From assembly GCA_002503055.1 (NCBI GenBank), contig DAQX01000025.1, positions 750-41,073 on the forward strand: a stretch of DNA of 40,324 bases, read 5' to 3'. The position numbers and the translations under genes are program-made. Of the stretch, positions 7,699 to 14,937 are shown in pieces (position 1 is the stretch's first letter; each line of letters starts with the position of its first letter). A model generated the notes under the pieces. That model worked only from the letters and a program-made list of their open reading frames with translations, was not told the origin of the DNA and made no database searches. The stretch comes from Euryarchaeota archaeon UBA86 (GTDB lineage: Archaea > Thermoplasmatota > Poseidoniia > Poseidoniales > Thalassarchaeaceae).

Positions 7699-7979
7699 AG
7701 AGCTCCTTCCTCTCTAAGCAATTTCTCCTTGGTCTTAATCCCGCCTTCACCACTATATCCTCCAAGGGTTCCATCGGATCTAACTGCGCGATGACAAGGG
7801 ACTGTGATAGGAAGAGGGTTTGCTCCGCAAGCATTTGCAACCGCCCTAGAAGATTTAGGATACCCAATTGCCTCAGCAATTTGCTTGTAAGTTCTGGTCT
7901 CGCCAAGTGGGATATCTAGCAATTGCTCCCACACCGACTTCTGAAAATCAGTACCTTCCATTTGGATAGGGTTAGTCAT
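7695..7979 (-). CDS. ogt: Methylated-DNA-protein cysteine methyltransferase, minimal catalytic domain
   Basis: This protein repairs O6-alkylguanine by transferring the alkyl group to its own cysteine. Only the C-terminal DNA-binding/catalytic domain is present (94 residues). It has FQKSVWEQLLDIPLGETRTY at the start, the recognition helix with the arginine finger in SSRAVANA (R45), and the acceptor site VPCHR (C62), followed by GGYSGEGGIKTKEKLL. The N-terminal domain of full-length Ogt/Ada-C is missing, so this resembles compact alkyltransferases, though unlike ATL proteins it keeps the acceptor cysteine. It overlaps the upstream two-helix gene by eight bases and the convergent asnB by four. 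Confidence 0.9.
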   Translation of the reverse strand: MTNPIQMEGTDFQKSVWEQLLDIPLGETRTYKQIAEAIGYPKSSRAVANACGANPLPITVPCHRAVRSDGTLGGYSGEGGIKTKEKLLREEGAL

Positions 7980-8256
7980 TGCCCCCGCCTTCCTCTAAAT
8001 CGAATCCATCCATTCCGACTATCTCGTAGTTTGAGGGGAACAGAGCGATAACGATTCCAGCCACTATGCAAGCCAGTCCGAGATAGAACCTCTGTTGCAC
8101 TGTCATCAACTCTAAGCCGATAACGAATAGAAGTAGTCCTCCCAGATTGGATACCCAGACCAAGGTTTTGAATGTAGAAAGAGAAACTCCCGTAGAGCCT
8201 TTTGTCCTCTTTGGTCCAAACTCGGCCCCGAATCTTACTGGATCTTCTTCCTTCAT
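7972..8256 (-). CDS. Small two-helix membrane protein of unknown function
   Basis: I do not recognise this 94-residue protein. A basic N-terminus (1-28) is followed by two hydrophobic helices, LVWVSNLGGLLLFVIGLEL near residues 32-50 and FYLGLACIVAGIVIALF near 57-73, then an acidic, glycine-rich tail. The ATG has GGTGG five bases upstream and starts eight bases after the ferredoxin stop. The gene is the penultimate member of the minus-strand respiratory operon and overlaps the alkyltransferase gene. A competing frame over the same bases on the same strand has no membrane or domain pattern. A role as a small accessory subunit of the respiratory complex is possible but unsupported beyond position. 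Confidence 0.65.
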   Translation of the reverse strand: MKEEDPVRFGAEFGPKRTKGSTGVSLSTFKTLVWVSNLGGLLLFVIGLELMTVQQRFYLGLACIVAGIVIALFPSNYEIVGMDGFDLEEGGGND

Positions 8257-8264
8257 CTTTCCAC

Positions 8265-8597
8265 CTACCTGTCAATCATAATTATTGCATCAGTCGGGCA
8301 GCCTAGTGCACACAACCTGCAGCCCGTGCATTCATCGCGTAGGATTCTAGCCTTCCTGTTCACATCCACATCCATTATCGGACTGGCCAGGGGAGTATCA
8401 TACAACTCAATTGCATCATCGTCACAGACAATTGTGCACTGGTCACATCCAATGCACAACTCTTCCTTGACCCAGGCCACAGCATCCGCCCCACCCTTCA
8501 GTTTGGCCTCCTCCTCGGCACGCAAAGAGTCCAAAGCCATCCTAATCCTCTTCTGCTCAGCAGCACGCCGTGCGAGAAGATCGGGGATTCCAGTCAT
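8265..8597 (-). CDS. 2[4Fe-4S] ferredoxin-like protein
   Basis: This is a small electron-transfer protein of 110 residues. It has a helical, charged N-terminus (1-45) and two full cluster motifs, CIGCDQCTIVCD (about residues 48-59) and CTGCRLCALGCP (about 90-101). Each has the C-x2-C-x2-C-x3-C spacing of a [4Fe-4S] site. The segment of about 30 residues between the motifs is longer than in clostridial ferredoxins and similar to subunits of membrane redox complexes. The ATG at 8597 is preferred to a TTG nine bases upstream. It follows the cytochrome b/HdrD-like fusion gene by 60 bases on the same strand, so it is a plausible cytoplasmic electron partner for that iron-sulfur module. Confidence 0.88.
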   Translation of the reverse strand: MTGIPDLLARRAAEQKRIRMALDSLRAEEEAKLKGGADAVAWVKEELCIGCDQCTIVCDDDAIELYDTPLASPIMDVDVNRKARILRDECTGCRLCALGCPTDAIIMIDR

Positions 8598-8657
8598 GAT
8601 TGTCAACTCAGGCTACACATTCTGAATGTATGCTTTCCAGCATTTATGGACTAAATC

Positions 8658-11447
8658 TCACTGCTTACTCTCTATCTGTCTCGCAAGGAAGCTTACGACA
8701 TCTAGTATCTCGAAGTCGTGTCTCGGGTCACCTTCGAATTTCAGACACTCAAAGTGAGCCACACATTTTGGACAGGTGGTCAGCATCACATCAGCCCCAG
8801 TTGCATTCACTTCATCGAAGCGCTGCACCCTTAGGGCACGGCTATTCTCATTGCAGGCCATCATGCTAGAGACGCCACAGCACAGGGCATCCTCTCCATG
8901 GTGCTCCATCTCGACCAGATTCACTCCATCTACGGACTGGACGAGGTCCCTAGGCTTGTCATAAAGGTCCATTTGCCTACCAAGTCTGCAAGGGTCGTGA
9001 TAGGTCACAGTAACATCATCATCCACTGCTAGATTCATATCAAAGTTATTCTCAACAAGATATTCAGTAGTGTGCATGACTTTCATCCCCTCGAGTTCGT
9101 AATCAAGAGCAAATGTCCTGAAGCACTCTGCACAAGAAGTAACCAGAGTGTCTATGCCGCTCTCGCCCAACTTCTTTTGATTGTAGACCTTGAGTTTCTC
9201 AAAGACTTCGGACAACCCCTGCCACTTCTGATCATGGCCGCAGCACTTCAGGAAATCACGTCCTAGATAGGTAACATCATCCCCCATTTCTTCGAAGATG
9301 GTGAAAGCAGCGGTGGTAGTCTCGCCTAGATTCATTTCTCCCTCGTTAACATGGCTGAAAATCATCTCTTGGTCAATGTAGTCAACACAGCCCGGGTAAT
9401 AACCGACATTGGAGTCGATTGGATAGTCTTCAACAGATACGAAAGCTTCGTCAGCCTCTTCCTCCGACTCGGCAGCAAGAACTGCCTGTAGTAGTGTGTG
9501 AGGTATCTCCGTCGCAGGTGGGCCACCAACAATCAGGTTTCTTCTGATGTCCACATATGAATCGTAGTCAACTAGTTGCGGACAGGCATTTGTACAGGCT
9601 GTACAGGTCAAACAAGAGTAGAGAGGAACTCCATCATCCTCGTTGTTCCAACTGTTGTAGATGATGTTGAGCTTGTCACCAGCATTGAACAACCTAACTG
9701 GACAAGCATCGTCACACAAGTCACAACCGTAACACTTGTTCATCTCCCATTCATATCCTCTAGCCATACTACGCATGACCATGAATACTATCGCACCCAC
9801 TCCCAGACATGGAACGAATAAACTGTAGATTAGTTTGGCATCCAAACTCTTTGGGTTCTTCTTGTAGGTAGGGTTGTCCAGAGATAGAGCCGACAATTCG
9901 TCGAGACTCAATGTTGAATCGGATCTGACCAAGGCCGTACCGTCGTCAGCTAGTAGCAAGGGCTGGTATGAGACAGCAGAGAATCCAGCAATCATAGAAA
10001 CCGATTCATTTACGCCAACAGAAGTAGCAGTAAATGCAACTGTATAGGTGCTACCTGAGTCGAGATACATCGTGGTACTTTCACAACTATCTCCAGAATT
10101 CTGCCATAGTAGATTGTCGGCCGAATCATGTAGCGTAACTTCTACAGAATGGGTCCCTGCATTGCGAACAGTAGTTCTGAACATACAACCAACATCAGTT
10201 GGAACACTCGCAACTCCAAGATCTTCTACCTCGAATGAACGACTTTCGGAAACCACTACATCCGAACCGTCGGAACTACCATCATAATCCAAGTTCATCC
10301 CACCAGCATTTCTTCCTGTAACTATGTCGGCATGTCCGTTATCTCCGGCAAAGTCGAGGATTATTTCTCTTGTAGGTTGGTAGATTCCCCAATCCGTCCA
10401 ATGAATTGCAGCAATAACACACCAATCAGTAACATCTTCATGTTCAAAGTCGAAATCGCTCCATACTGCTAAACTCTGAGTTTCGGAGTAGGGAAGACAA
10501 TCATCTCCCCAATCATCCCATACATTCCCCTTGCCCTCGTGAACAAGAGTGTCGGATGGCTGCACCCTCAATGCGTCGAGATCTTCTACCTCGTCCATAG
10601 CACCTAATCCGCCATAGTCCCAGAACCCACCATCATAGACAGGCCAAGCGACAACTGAAATGAGGATAGTCGCTATGATTGAACCAATAGCAACCTGTCT
10701 GCCCATTCTAGGATTTACTCGGGCGCCCAGTGATTTCAGCGCAAACCACTTGACTCCAAAGTATATCAAAGCGAAGATGAAGATTCCAGTCAAAACCCAT
10801 GGCAATGCATTAAACAACTCGGCCGTCCAAGGCGCCTGCCTTCCACAAAAGAGATAGTTATGTGAATCGGACCAACAATAGTTCGTCAAATCCTTCGAAT
10901 ATAATTCTAGGAAGATGTTGATCGAAAATACAGAGATGAACCAGACATGAGCAAGGTAAATCGCACCCGCAGTAGCGAACCATGGGTCTTCAACACCTCT
11001 CTTCTCTCTTCTACCGATGATGAATGGCGGCAGGGCTAGAATCCCAACGGGGATTCCAGTCAGTGCTGCCCCCCACCAACCAGCATTCCATGCAATGACA
11101 GGTGATCCGAAGAATTCTCCGATAGGCCCAGCTGGAATAATGTATTGAGGCAAATACTCGCCCCAGCGTAGATATCCGTACGAGAATAGAACATACCAAT
11201 CAGGGAAAACGAATCCGGCTTGAGCGAACGGGTCGGCAGCACTGTGTAAAGGAGGAGGAATAATCCACGAGTAGAATGCTATAACGGCTACCATTGAAGC
11301 CAGAATAATGCTATCACGAATGATTTCCGTCGGCCAGACCGAATGACCGACGAATACCCTGCGCCTTTCCGGATCGGCCTCTATCAACCGATCTTTCTCA
11401 CTCATGTAGGTATCAGCAATCCTGCCGAATCTATCTAACATCCCCAT
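8658..11447 (-). CDS. Fusion of cytochrome b C-terminal half, extracytoplasmic domain and HdrD-like iron-sulfur module
   Basis: This 929-residue protein joins parts that are usually separate. Residues about 35-268 hold five hydrophobic helices and the quinol-site-like PDWYVLFSYGYLR (compare PEWY of cytochrome b C-terminal/subunit IV). Residues about 270-535 are an Asp/Ser-rich region, predicted outside the membrane, with several Cys. A further helix (about 538-558) returns to the cytoplasm. The C-terminal part has two [4Fe-4S] motifs (CYGCDLCDDACP from C572, CLTCTACTNACP from C612). It then has two CCG domains of the HdrD/GlpC/LctE type, with CCG at 735-737 and 856-858 and partner cysteines in YPGC, CAEC, DPCR and CPKC. 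Basic loops fit this topology. The ATG has a strong AGGAGGT site. It follows cytochrome b by 12 bases. It may link the quinone pool to a cytoplasmic Fe-S carrier; direction is unknown. Confidence 0.85.
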   Translation of the reverse strand: MGMLDRFGRIADTYMSEKDRLIEADPERRRVFVGHSVWPTEIIRDSIILASMVAVIAFYSWIIPPPLHSAADPFAQAGFVFPDWYVLFSYGYLRWGEYLPQYIIPAGPIGEFFGSPVIAWNAGWWGAALTGIPVGILALPPFIIGRREKRGVEDPWFATAGAIYLAHVWFISVFSINIFLELYSKDLTNYCWSDSHNYLFCGRQAPWTAELFNALPWVLTGIFIFALIYFGVKWFALKSLGARVNPRMGRQVAIGSIIATILISVVAWPVYDGGFWDYGGLGAMDEVEDLDALRVQPSDTLVHEGKGNVWDDWGDDCLPYSETQSLAVWSDFDFEHEDVTDWCVIAAIHWTDWGIYQPTREIILDFAGDNGHADIVTGRNAGGMNLDYDGSSDGSDVVVSESRSFEVEDLGVASVPTDVGCMFRTTVRNAGTHSVEVTLHDSADNLLWQNSGDSCESTTMYLDSGSTYTVAFTATSVGVNESVSMIAGFSAVSYQPLLLADDGTALVRSDSTLSLDELSALSLDNPTYKKNPKSLDAKLIYSLFVPCLGVGAIVFMVMRSMARGYEWEMNKCYGCDLCDDACPVRLFNAGDKLNIIYNSWNNEDDGVPLYSCLTCTACTNACPQLVDYDSYVDIRRNLIVGGPPATEIPHTLLQAVLAAESEEEADEAFVSVEDYPIDSNVGYYPGCVDYIDQEMIFSHVNEGEMNLGETTTAAFTIFEEMGDDVTYLGRDFLKCCGHDQKWQGLSEVFEKLKVYNQKKLGESGIDTLVTSCAECFRTFALDYELEGMKVMHTTEYLVENNFDMNLAVDDDVTVTYHDPCRLGRQMDLYDKPRDLVQSVDGVNLVEMEHHGEDALCCGVSSMMACNENSRALRVQRFDEVNATGADVMLTTCPKCVAHFECLKFEGDPRHDFEILDVVSFLARQIESKQ

Positions 11448-11459
11448 TCAATTACCTCC

Positions 11460-12326
11460 TCAATGTGGCTCCGCAATTCCCTGAACCCACACGATGAACA
11501 AATGGGCAAGAATTAGTCCTGTTACCAAGACTGGGAGGATGAAAACGTGTAGGAAGTACATACGAGTGACGGTCTGTGCTGTCAATGTCGTCCCAGCAAA
11601 CAGAGCAGTAGCCATCCAGCCTCCAATTAGAGGAGTTGAGCTGGCCATGCTGATTCCAATGGTAGCGGCACCAAAGGCCAGACTGTCCCAAGGCAAGATA
11701 TACCCGGAGAACCCGAAGAAAATGGTGAAGAACATCAAGGCAACACCGATTAGCCAGTTTAACTCACGAGGATTTCTATAGGCGCCAGTGAAGTAAACTC
11801 TACACATGTGTAGGAAAACTGCTGCTATCATGAAGTGAGTAGTCCAATGGTGGATTGACCTGATTATGTAACCAAATGGCAACTCTGTCATGATGAACTC
11901 CATGCTAAGGTATGCGGGAGAAGGAGTACCCTCTCCGCCTGGAACATAATATAGCCCGAGCACAGTACCAGTAATCACGAGAATTACAAACGCTAGGAAA
12001 GAGATTCCACCAAGGCAGTATAGGGGGTACCAATACCATATGATTCTGAGTTTATACTTCTCAGCATGAGTCAGTGGCATCTGTCTATGCATGTGGTGAT
12101 ATGCATCCTTACTCATGCCCCAATAATCCTGTAATCTGAATCTAGTATCAAGCCAAGAGAACGCCCAGAGGAATGTTTTCTCTGCTAGACCCATACTGCC
12201 AGCACTGGTTTCTACAGCTCTCAAGATGTCAGTTCGAGGCATATCATCCCTCTCCTGTCGAAGAGTAAATGCAACTAATACCACCACTATCGCGATGAAC
12301 AACCAAAGGAACCAGAATTGAATCAT
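11460..12326 (-). CDS. petB: Cytochrome b, N-terminal (b6-type) subunit
   Basis: This di-heme quinol-oxidising subunit has 288 residues. Four helices carry the heme ligands: H159 and H173 (14 apart) in helix B, H260 and H275 (15 apart) in helix D. The 15-residue spacing in helix D is that of b6 rather than mitochondrial-type cytochrome b. The sequence WYPLYCLGGISF aligns with the b6 YCLGGI element whose cysteine binds the extra heme c(n)/c(i); here it is C104. An additional N-terminal helix (1-22) and a linker of about 70 residues precede the core, which is unusual. The ATG at 12326 starts seven bases after the Rieske stop; an upstream in-frame start would overlap Rieske coding sequence. The C-terminal half is encoded by the next gene. 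Confidence 0.92.
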   Translation of the reverse strand: MIQFWFLWLFIAIVVVLVAFTLRQERDDMPRTDILRAVETSAGSMGLAEKTFLWAFSWLDTRFRLQDYWGMSKDAYHHMHRQMPLTHAEKYKLRIIWYWYPLYCLGGISFLAFVILVITGTVLGLYYVPGGEGTPSPAYLSMEFIMTELPFGYIIRSIHHWTTHFMIAAVFLHMCRVYFTGAYRNPRELNWLIGVALMFFTIFFGFSGYILPWDSLAFGAATIGISMASSTPLIGGWMATALFAGTTLTAQTVTRMYFLHVFILPVLVTGLILAHLFIVWVQGIAEPH

Positions 12327-12333
12327 AATCTCA

Positions 12334-13188
12334 CTAATCACAATATGTATACCAATCTTTGAAGTCATCAAGGGCCTCGATGATGTCTCCATTGACTACG
12401 AATGGAATCAGAGGCATTCCGACAGGAGCCGGCCCACCTGTTCGCTTAATCCCGAAGAATTGGAAATTCTCTCCATTGTTCCTATTCCTGTTCATGTTCT
12501 TCTCAATTACAGTAGGGTCAAATCTACTAGAGTGGCAAATACAGAACAACTTGTTTCCGCCCGAGTCAACTCCTCCGGGAACCCACTGGTCAGCCGTGAA
12601 GTCATTTGAAACCAATTGCCAACCAGGGATACAGCACAGATGTGTGCATCTGGAGAAGATGATAATCATGTTGTCATGGATTGATAGGGATGAGTACTGA
12701 GGATCTTCATCCACTTCGTATCCTGAGCCAACATATGAACCACTCTCGTTGTATCCGTCCATAAATTGGAATCTAGGATTTCCCTCGACAGGGGGAGATT
12801 GTGCATTCTCAGAGTGTGGGACATAAATCACATTCACAGGAAGTCCAGACCACACGCCCGAAGCACCAGCCATACCGGTTGAAGACCCTGCGGCTTCATC
12901 TACAAAGGATTGGTAAGTCATGGGTTCAAGATGTCTGCTGCCATACCATGCAGAGTCCTCAGTACCAGTTGGCACCCAGAATCTGACCGATGAATCTCCT
13001 CCATCTGCCTCGGATTGCCCCATAAGTAGGGAAGCAAAACCAACAACGCCGAGACTACCCATCGTAATTACTCCGGCTGCTGTGTTGAATGAGTGACGCA
13101 TGAATTGCCGCCTATCGATCATTTTGGACGATTCCGAATTGGAACCTTCATCCCCCGGTAATGGCCTTAGTCTGAATCTTCTCGCCAT
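12334..13188 (-). CDS. petC: Rieske [2Fe-2S] protein with Tat-type membrane anchor
   Basis: This subunit takes one electron from quinol and passes it to the p-side acceptor. The 284-residue protein begins with a basic stretch, then the twin-arginine motif DRRQFMR (about 25-31) and one hydrophobic helix, as expected for Tat-exported, membrane-anchored Rieske proteins. The cluster boxes are CTHLCC (C181, H183, C186) and CICHSS (C216, C218, H219). C181, H183, C216 and H219 should bind the cluster, and C186 with C218 the structural disulfide. The usual Gly in box I is replaced by a further cysteine (C185). The ATG at 13188 has GAGGTG upstream and begins one base after the previous gene's stop. 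The region between boxes and the insertion at 90-140 are longer than in short Rieske proteins. Confidence 0.92.
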   Translation of the reverse strand: MARRFRLRPLPGDEGSNSESSKMIDRRQFMRHSFNTAAGVITMGSLGVVGFASLLMGQSEADGGDSSVRFWVPTGTEDSAWYGSRHLEPMTYQSFVDEAAGSSTGMAGASGVWSGLPVNVIYVPHSENAQSPPVEGNPRFQFMDGYNESGSYVGSGYEVDEDPQYSSLSIHDNMIIIFSRCTHLCCIPGWQLVSNDFTADQWVPGGVDSGGNKLFCICHSSRFDPTVIEKNMNRNRNNGENFQFFGIKRTGGPAPVGMPLIPFVVNGDIIEALDDFKDWYTYCD

Positions 13189-13189
13189 T

Positions 13190-13639
13190 TCACACCTCGT
13201 ACTGCTTCCACTTATCAGGGTCATTTGGAGTGATGTATTTCCCTCCACGATTCTTCACAATGACAACATCCGGTAACACATACTTTAGATACACAATTCC
13301 CATGATAATCAGAGTCAGCATGACCATGCCCAAATTGAATGAGAGAAGTTGCTGATCCCAATTGTTGAGTAGACCATATGCTAGAGAACCAGCCCAGAAT
13401 AAAGTCCACAGAACTCCCCACAATGCGACAAGAAGAATCAGGACGGACTCTCCATGAGGAGACATAGATGCCCTGACTACCGTGCCCGGGGCAGGCTCGT
13501 TGAAGACTCCATGATTAACTGCGGCTTCTAACTGATCACGAGTCAGGGCAGCACCCTCTAGGGCAGTTCGAGCATCTTCAACGCTAACCTCGCCAGACTG
13601 GACCTGCCTGAGAAGAGTCATTACGACATCTTCATTCAT
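13190..13639 (-). CDS. Two-helix membrane protein of the cytochrome b/Rieske operon
   Basis: I do not recognise a named family for this 149-residue protein. The N-terminus (MNEDVVMTLLRQVQSGEVSV...) is a helical segment resembling the short 'L...GEISxEEA' helices seen in regulators and in SHOCT-like regions. Two hydrophobic helices follow (about residues 66-88 and 99-120), then a short basic tail with KNRGGKYITPNDPDKW. It starts four bases inside the upstream Reeler-like gene (ATGA) and ends one base before the Rieske start, so it is an obligate operon partner. A small structural subunit of the quinol-oxidising complex is the most likely role, inferred from position. Confidence 0.75.
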   Translation of the reverse strand: MNEDVVMTLLRQVQSGEVSVEDARTALEGAALTRDQLEAAVNHGVFNEPAPGTVVRASMSPHGESVLILLVALWGVLWTLFWAGSLAYGLLNNWDQQLLSFNLGMVMLTLIIMGIVYLKYVLPDVVIVKNRGGKYITPNDPDKWKQYEV

Positions 13640-14451
13640 ATCTGATCACCTCTCTTCAAATGCTTAATCCGTAGCCTTAGCAAATTGCTCCTGCCAACAT
13701 AGTGTCTAGAGAATCCGTAGCGCAAGAATAGCCCACAGAACAGAATGACAATGATAACCGCCGCGAATCCAAGCAAGCCTAGCCAGTGTGCTCTCATTCC
13801 GGCACCCATGTCATGAATCTCCATTCCATGCTCGGTATGGGCCGGTGGTTCTATCTCTCCATTACCGGAGAAGACAACTCTGGTCCTACCGTCATCGACT
13901 CCTTCGTCAACTGATGCACTCAGTCTATTCCACTTATCTAGGGCACTAGGTATCTGATCACCATTAACCGAATTTCCAACCAGCCAAATTGTTACCAGAC
14001 CTTCGCCTGCATTAGGTGCAGTCCAAGTGACACCCCAAGTGCGATCCTCAGTTTGAGAACCTGAATTGGTATGAGTTAGTCTAGTCGGATCATCCTCCCA
14101 ATTCTGCACATGACTCTCGAATCCCTCAGATGCACCAAGAGTTCCAGAACTAACCATCATCGAGAATCCTCCAGTATTGGAAGACGCATCTATGTCAGGT
14201 CCACCTACTAATTGGATGACTAGTGAATATTGCAAGCCAGATTCGTAGCGATATGGCAAACCATCAAGAATCACAGTCACCGAGTTGTCAGGATTTTCGT
14301 TGTGGCAGGTACAACCTGCGATGGCAACATCGCCATCTCCATTAGAATCGCCCCCCATGCCGAGGTGAGACGCCTGTGAGCCACCAGCAAGAAGTACCAA
14401 AATAACACCCAGAACGAGACCTCTTCGGTAGTCTCTAGTGGTGCTTCCCAT
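13636..14451 (-). CDS. Secreted, C-terminally anchored Reeler-like domain protein with CxCH motif
   Basis: This is the first gene of the respiratory operon (271 residues). A signal peptide (about 1-27) is followed by IAGCTCHNE, where C47, C49 and H50 form CxCH, one residue short of a heme-c CxxCH site. A beta-rich Reeler/choice-of-anchor-type domain follows (about 55-195), with GGFSMMVSSGTL, LTHTNSG and TWGVTWTAP. A His/Met-rich stretch (about 200-222: HTEHGMEIHDMGAGMRAH) precedes one transmembrane helix (222-243) and a very basic cytoplasmic tail. In bacteria, related domains often accompany heme-c sites. No separate cytochrome c1 gene is present in this operon, so this protein could be the p-side electron acceptor or a metal-binding substitute. 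That is inference; the heme site is non-canonical. Confidence 0.72.
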   Translation of the reverse strand: MGSTTRDYRRGLVLGVILVLLAGGSQASHLGMGGDSNGDGDVAIAGCTCHNENPDNSVTVILDGLPYRYESGLQYSLVIQLVGGPDIDASSNTGGFSMMVSSGTLGASEGFESHVQNWEDDPTRLTHTNSGSQTEDRTWGVTWTAPNAGEGLVTIWLVGNSVNGDQIPSALDKWNRLSASVDEGVDDGRTRVVFSGNGEIEPPAHTEHGMEIHDMGAGMRAHWLGLLGFAAVIIVILFCGLFLRYGFSRHYVGRSNLLRLRIKHLKRGDQI

Positions 14452-14597
14452 GGCGATACCTCTAGGGGTGCTTCAAGCCACCTAGGATAGGGATATTAAC
14501 GTTCCAGTTTGTATCCTTCCCGTAGGGAAGACTAACGAGTTTTCAATTTCATCATCAATCGAGAAAACTCAAACCCGGCCACTCCTGCCGACAAGTC

Positions 14598-14903
14598 GTG
14601 TCAGAACATCGATGGAAGAATTCTTACCAACTCTCTCAGGAACAACTCAACCTCCTAGAGGAGGCCGAAGAATACATGGAGATGCTAGACATCGACAAGG
14701 CCGAAAGTATTCTTCTTGAAATGCTTGAGGTGGATGCCAATTGCATACCAGTGTTGAACAATCTGGCCCACATGAATGGGCGATATTTGTCCGATTTTGA
14801 GAAAGCGGTCGAGTACTACGAAAGAGTCCTAGAGATAGAACCAGACAATGCTTGGGCGCGCGATGAGAGGCGCAGATACGCCCGATACCTTACCTATGAT
14901 TGA
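14598..14903 (+). CDS. Small tetratricopeptide-repeat protein
   Basis: This 101-residue helical protein consists of about two and a half TPR units. The pattern is clear in the segment with KAESILLEMLEVDANCIPVLNNLA (about 34-57), where the alternating small and large residues A, L and N fit the TPR consensus. It is also clear in the next repeat, with FEKAVEYYERVLEIEPDNAWA (about 67-87). Such repeats bind peptides or proteins. The start is a GTG with no strong ribosome binding site; the next in-frame ATG would remove the first helix. It diverges from the respiratory operon and is followed after 34 bases by the FtsZ-like gene, so a division-related scaffold is conceivable. Confidence 0.75.
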   Translation: MSEHRWKNSYQLSQEQLNLLEEAEEYMEMLDIDKAESILLEMLEVDANCIPVLNNLAHMNGRYLSDFEKAVEYYERVLEIEPDNAWARDERRRYARYLTYD

Positions 14904-14937
14904 GCAGATTTAACGACTCACTCTGTAACCGACTGTC

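Noticed and set aside
7976..8275. Minus-strand frame of 99 codons overlapping the two-helix protein in another frame
   Set aside because: Arg/Gly/Ser-rich with no membrane or motif pattern, whereas the competing frame has two clean helices and a ribosome binding site.
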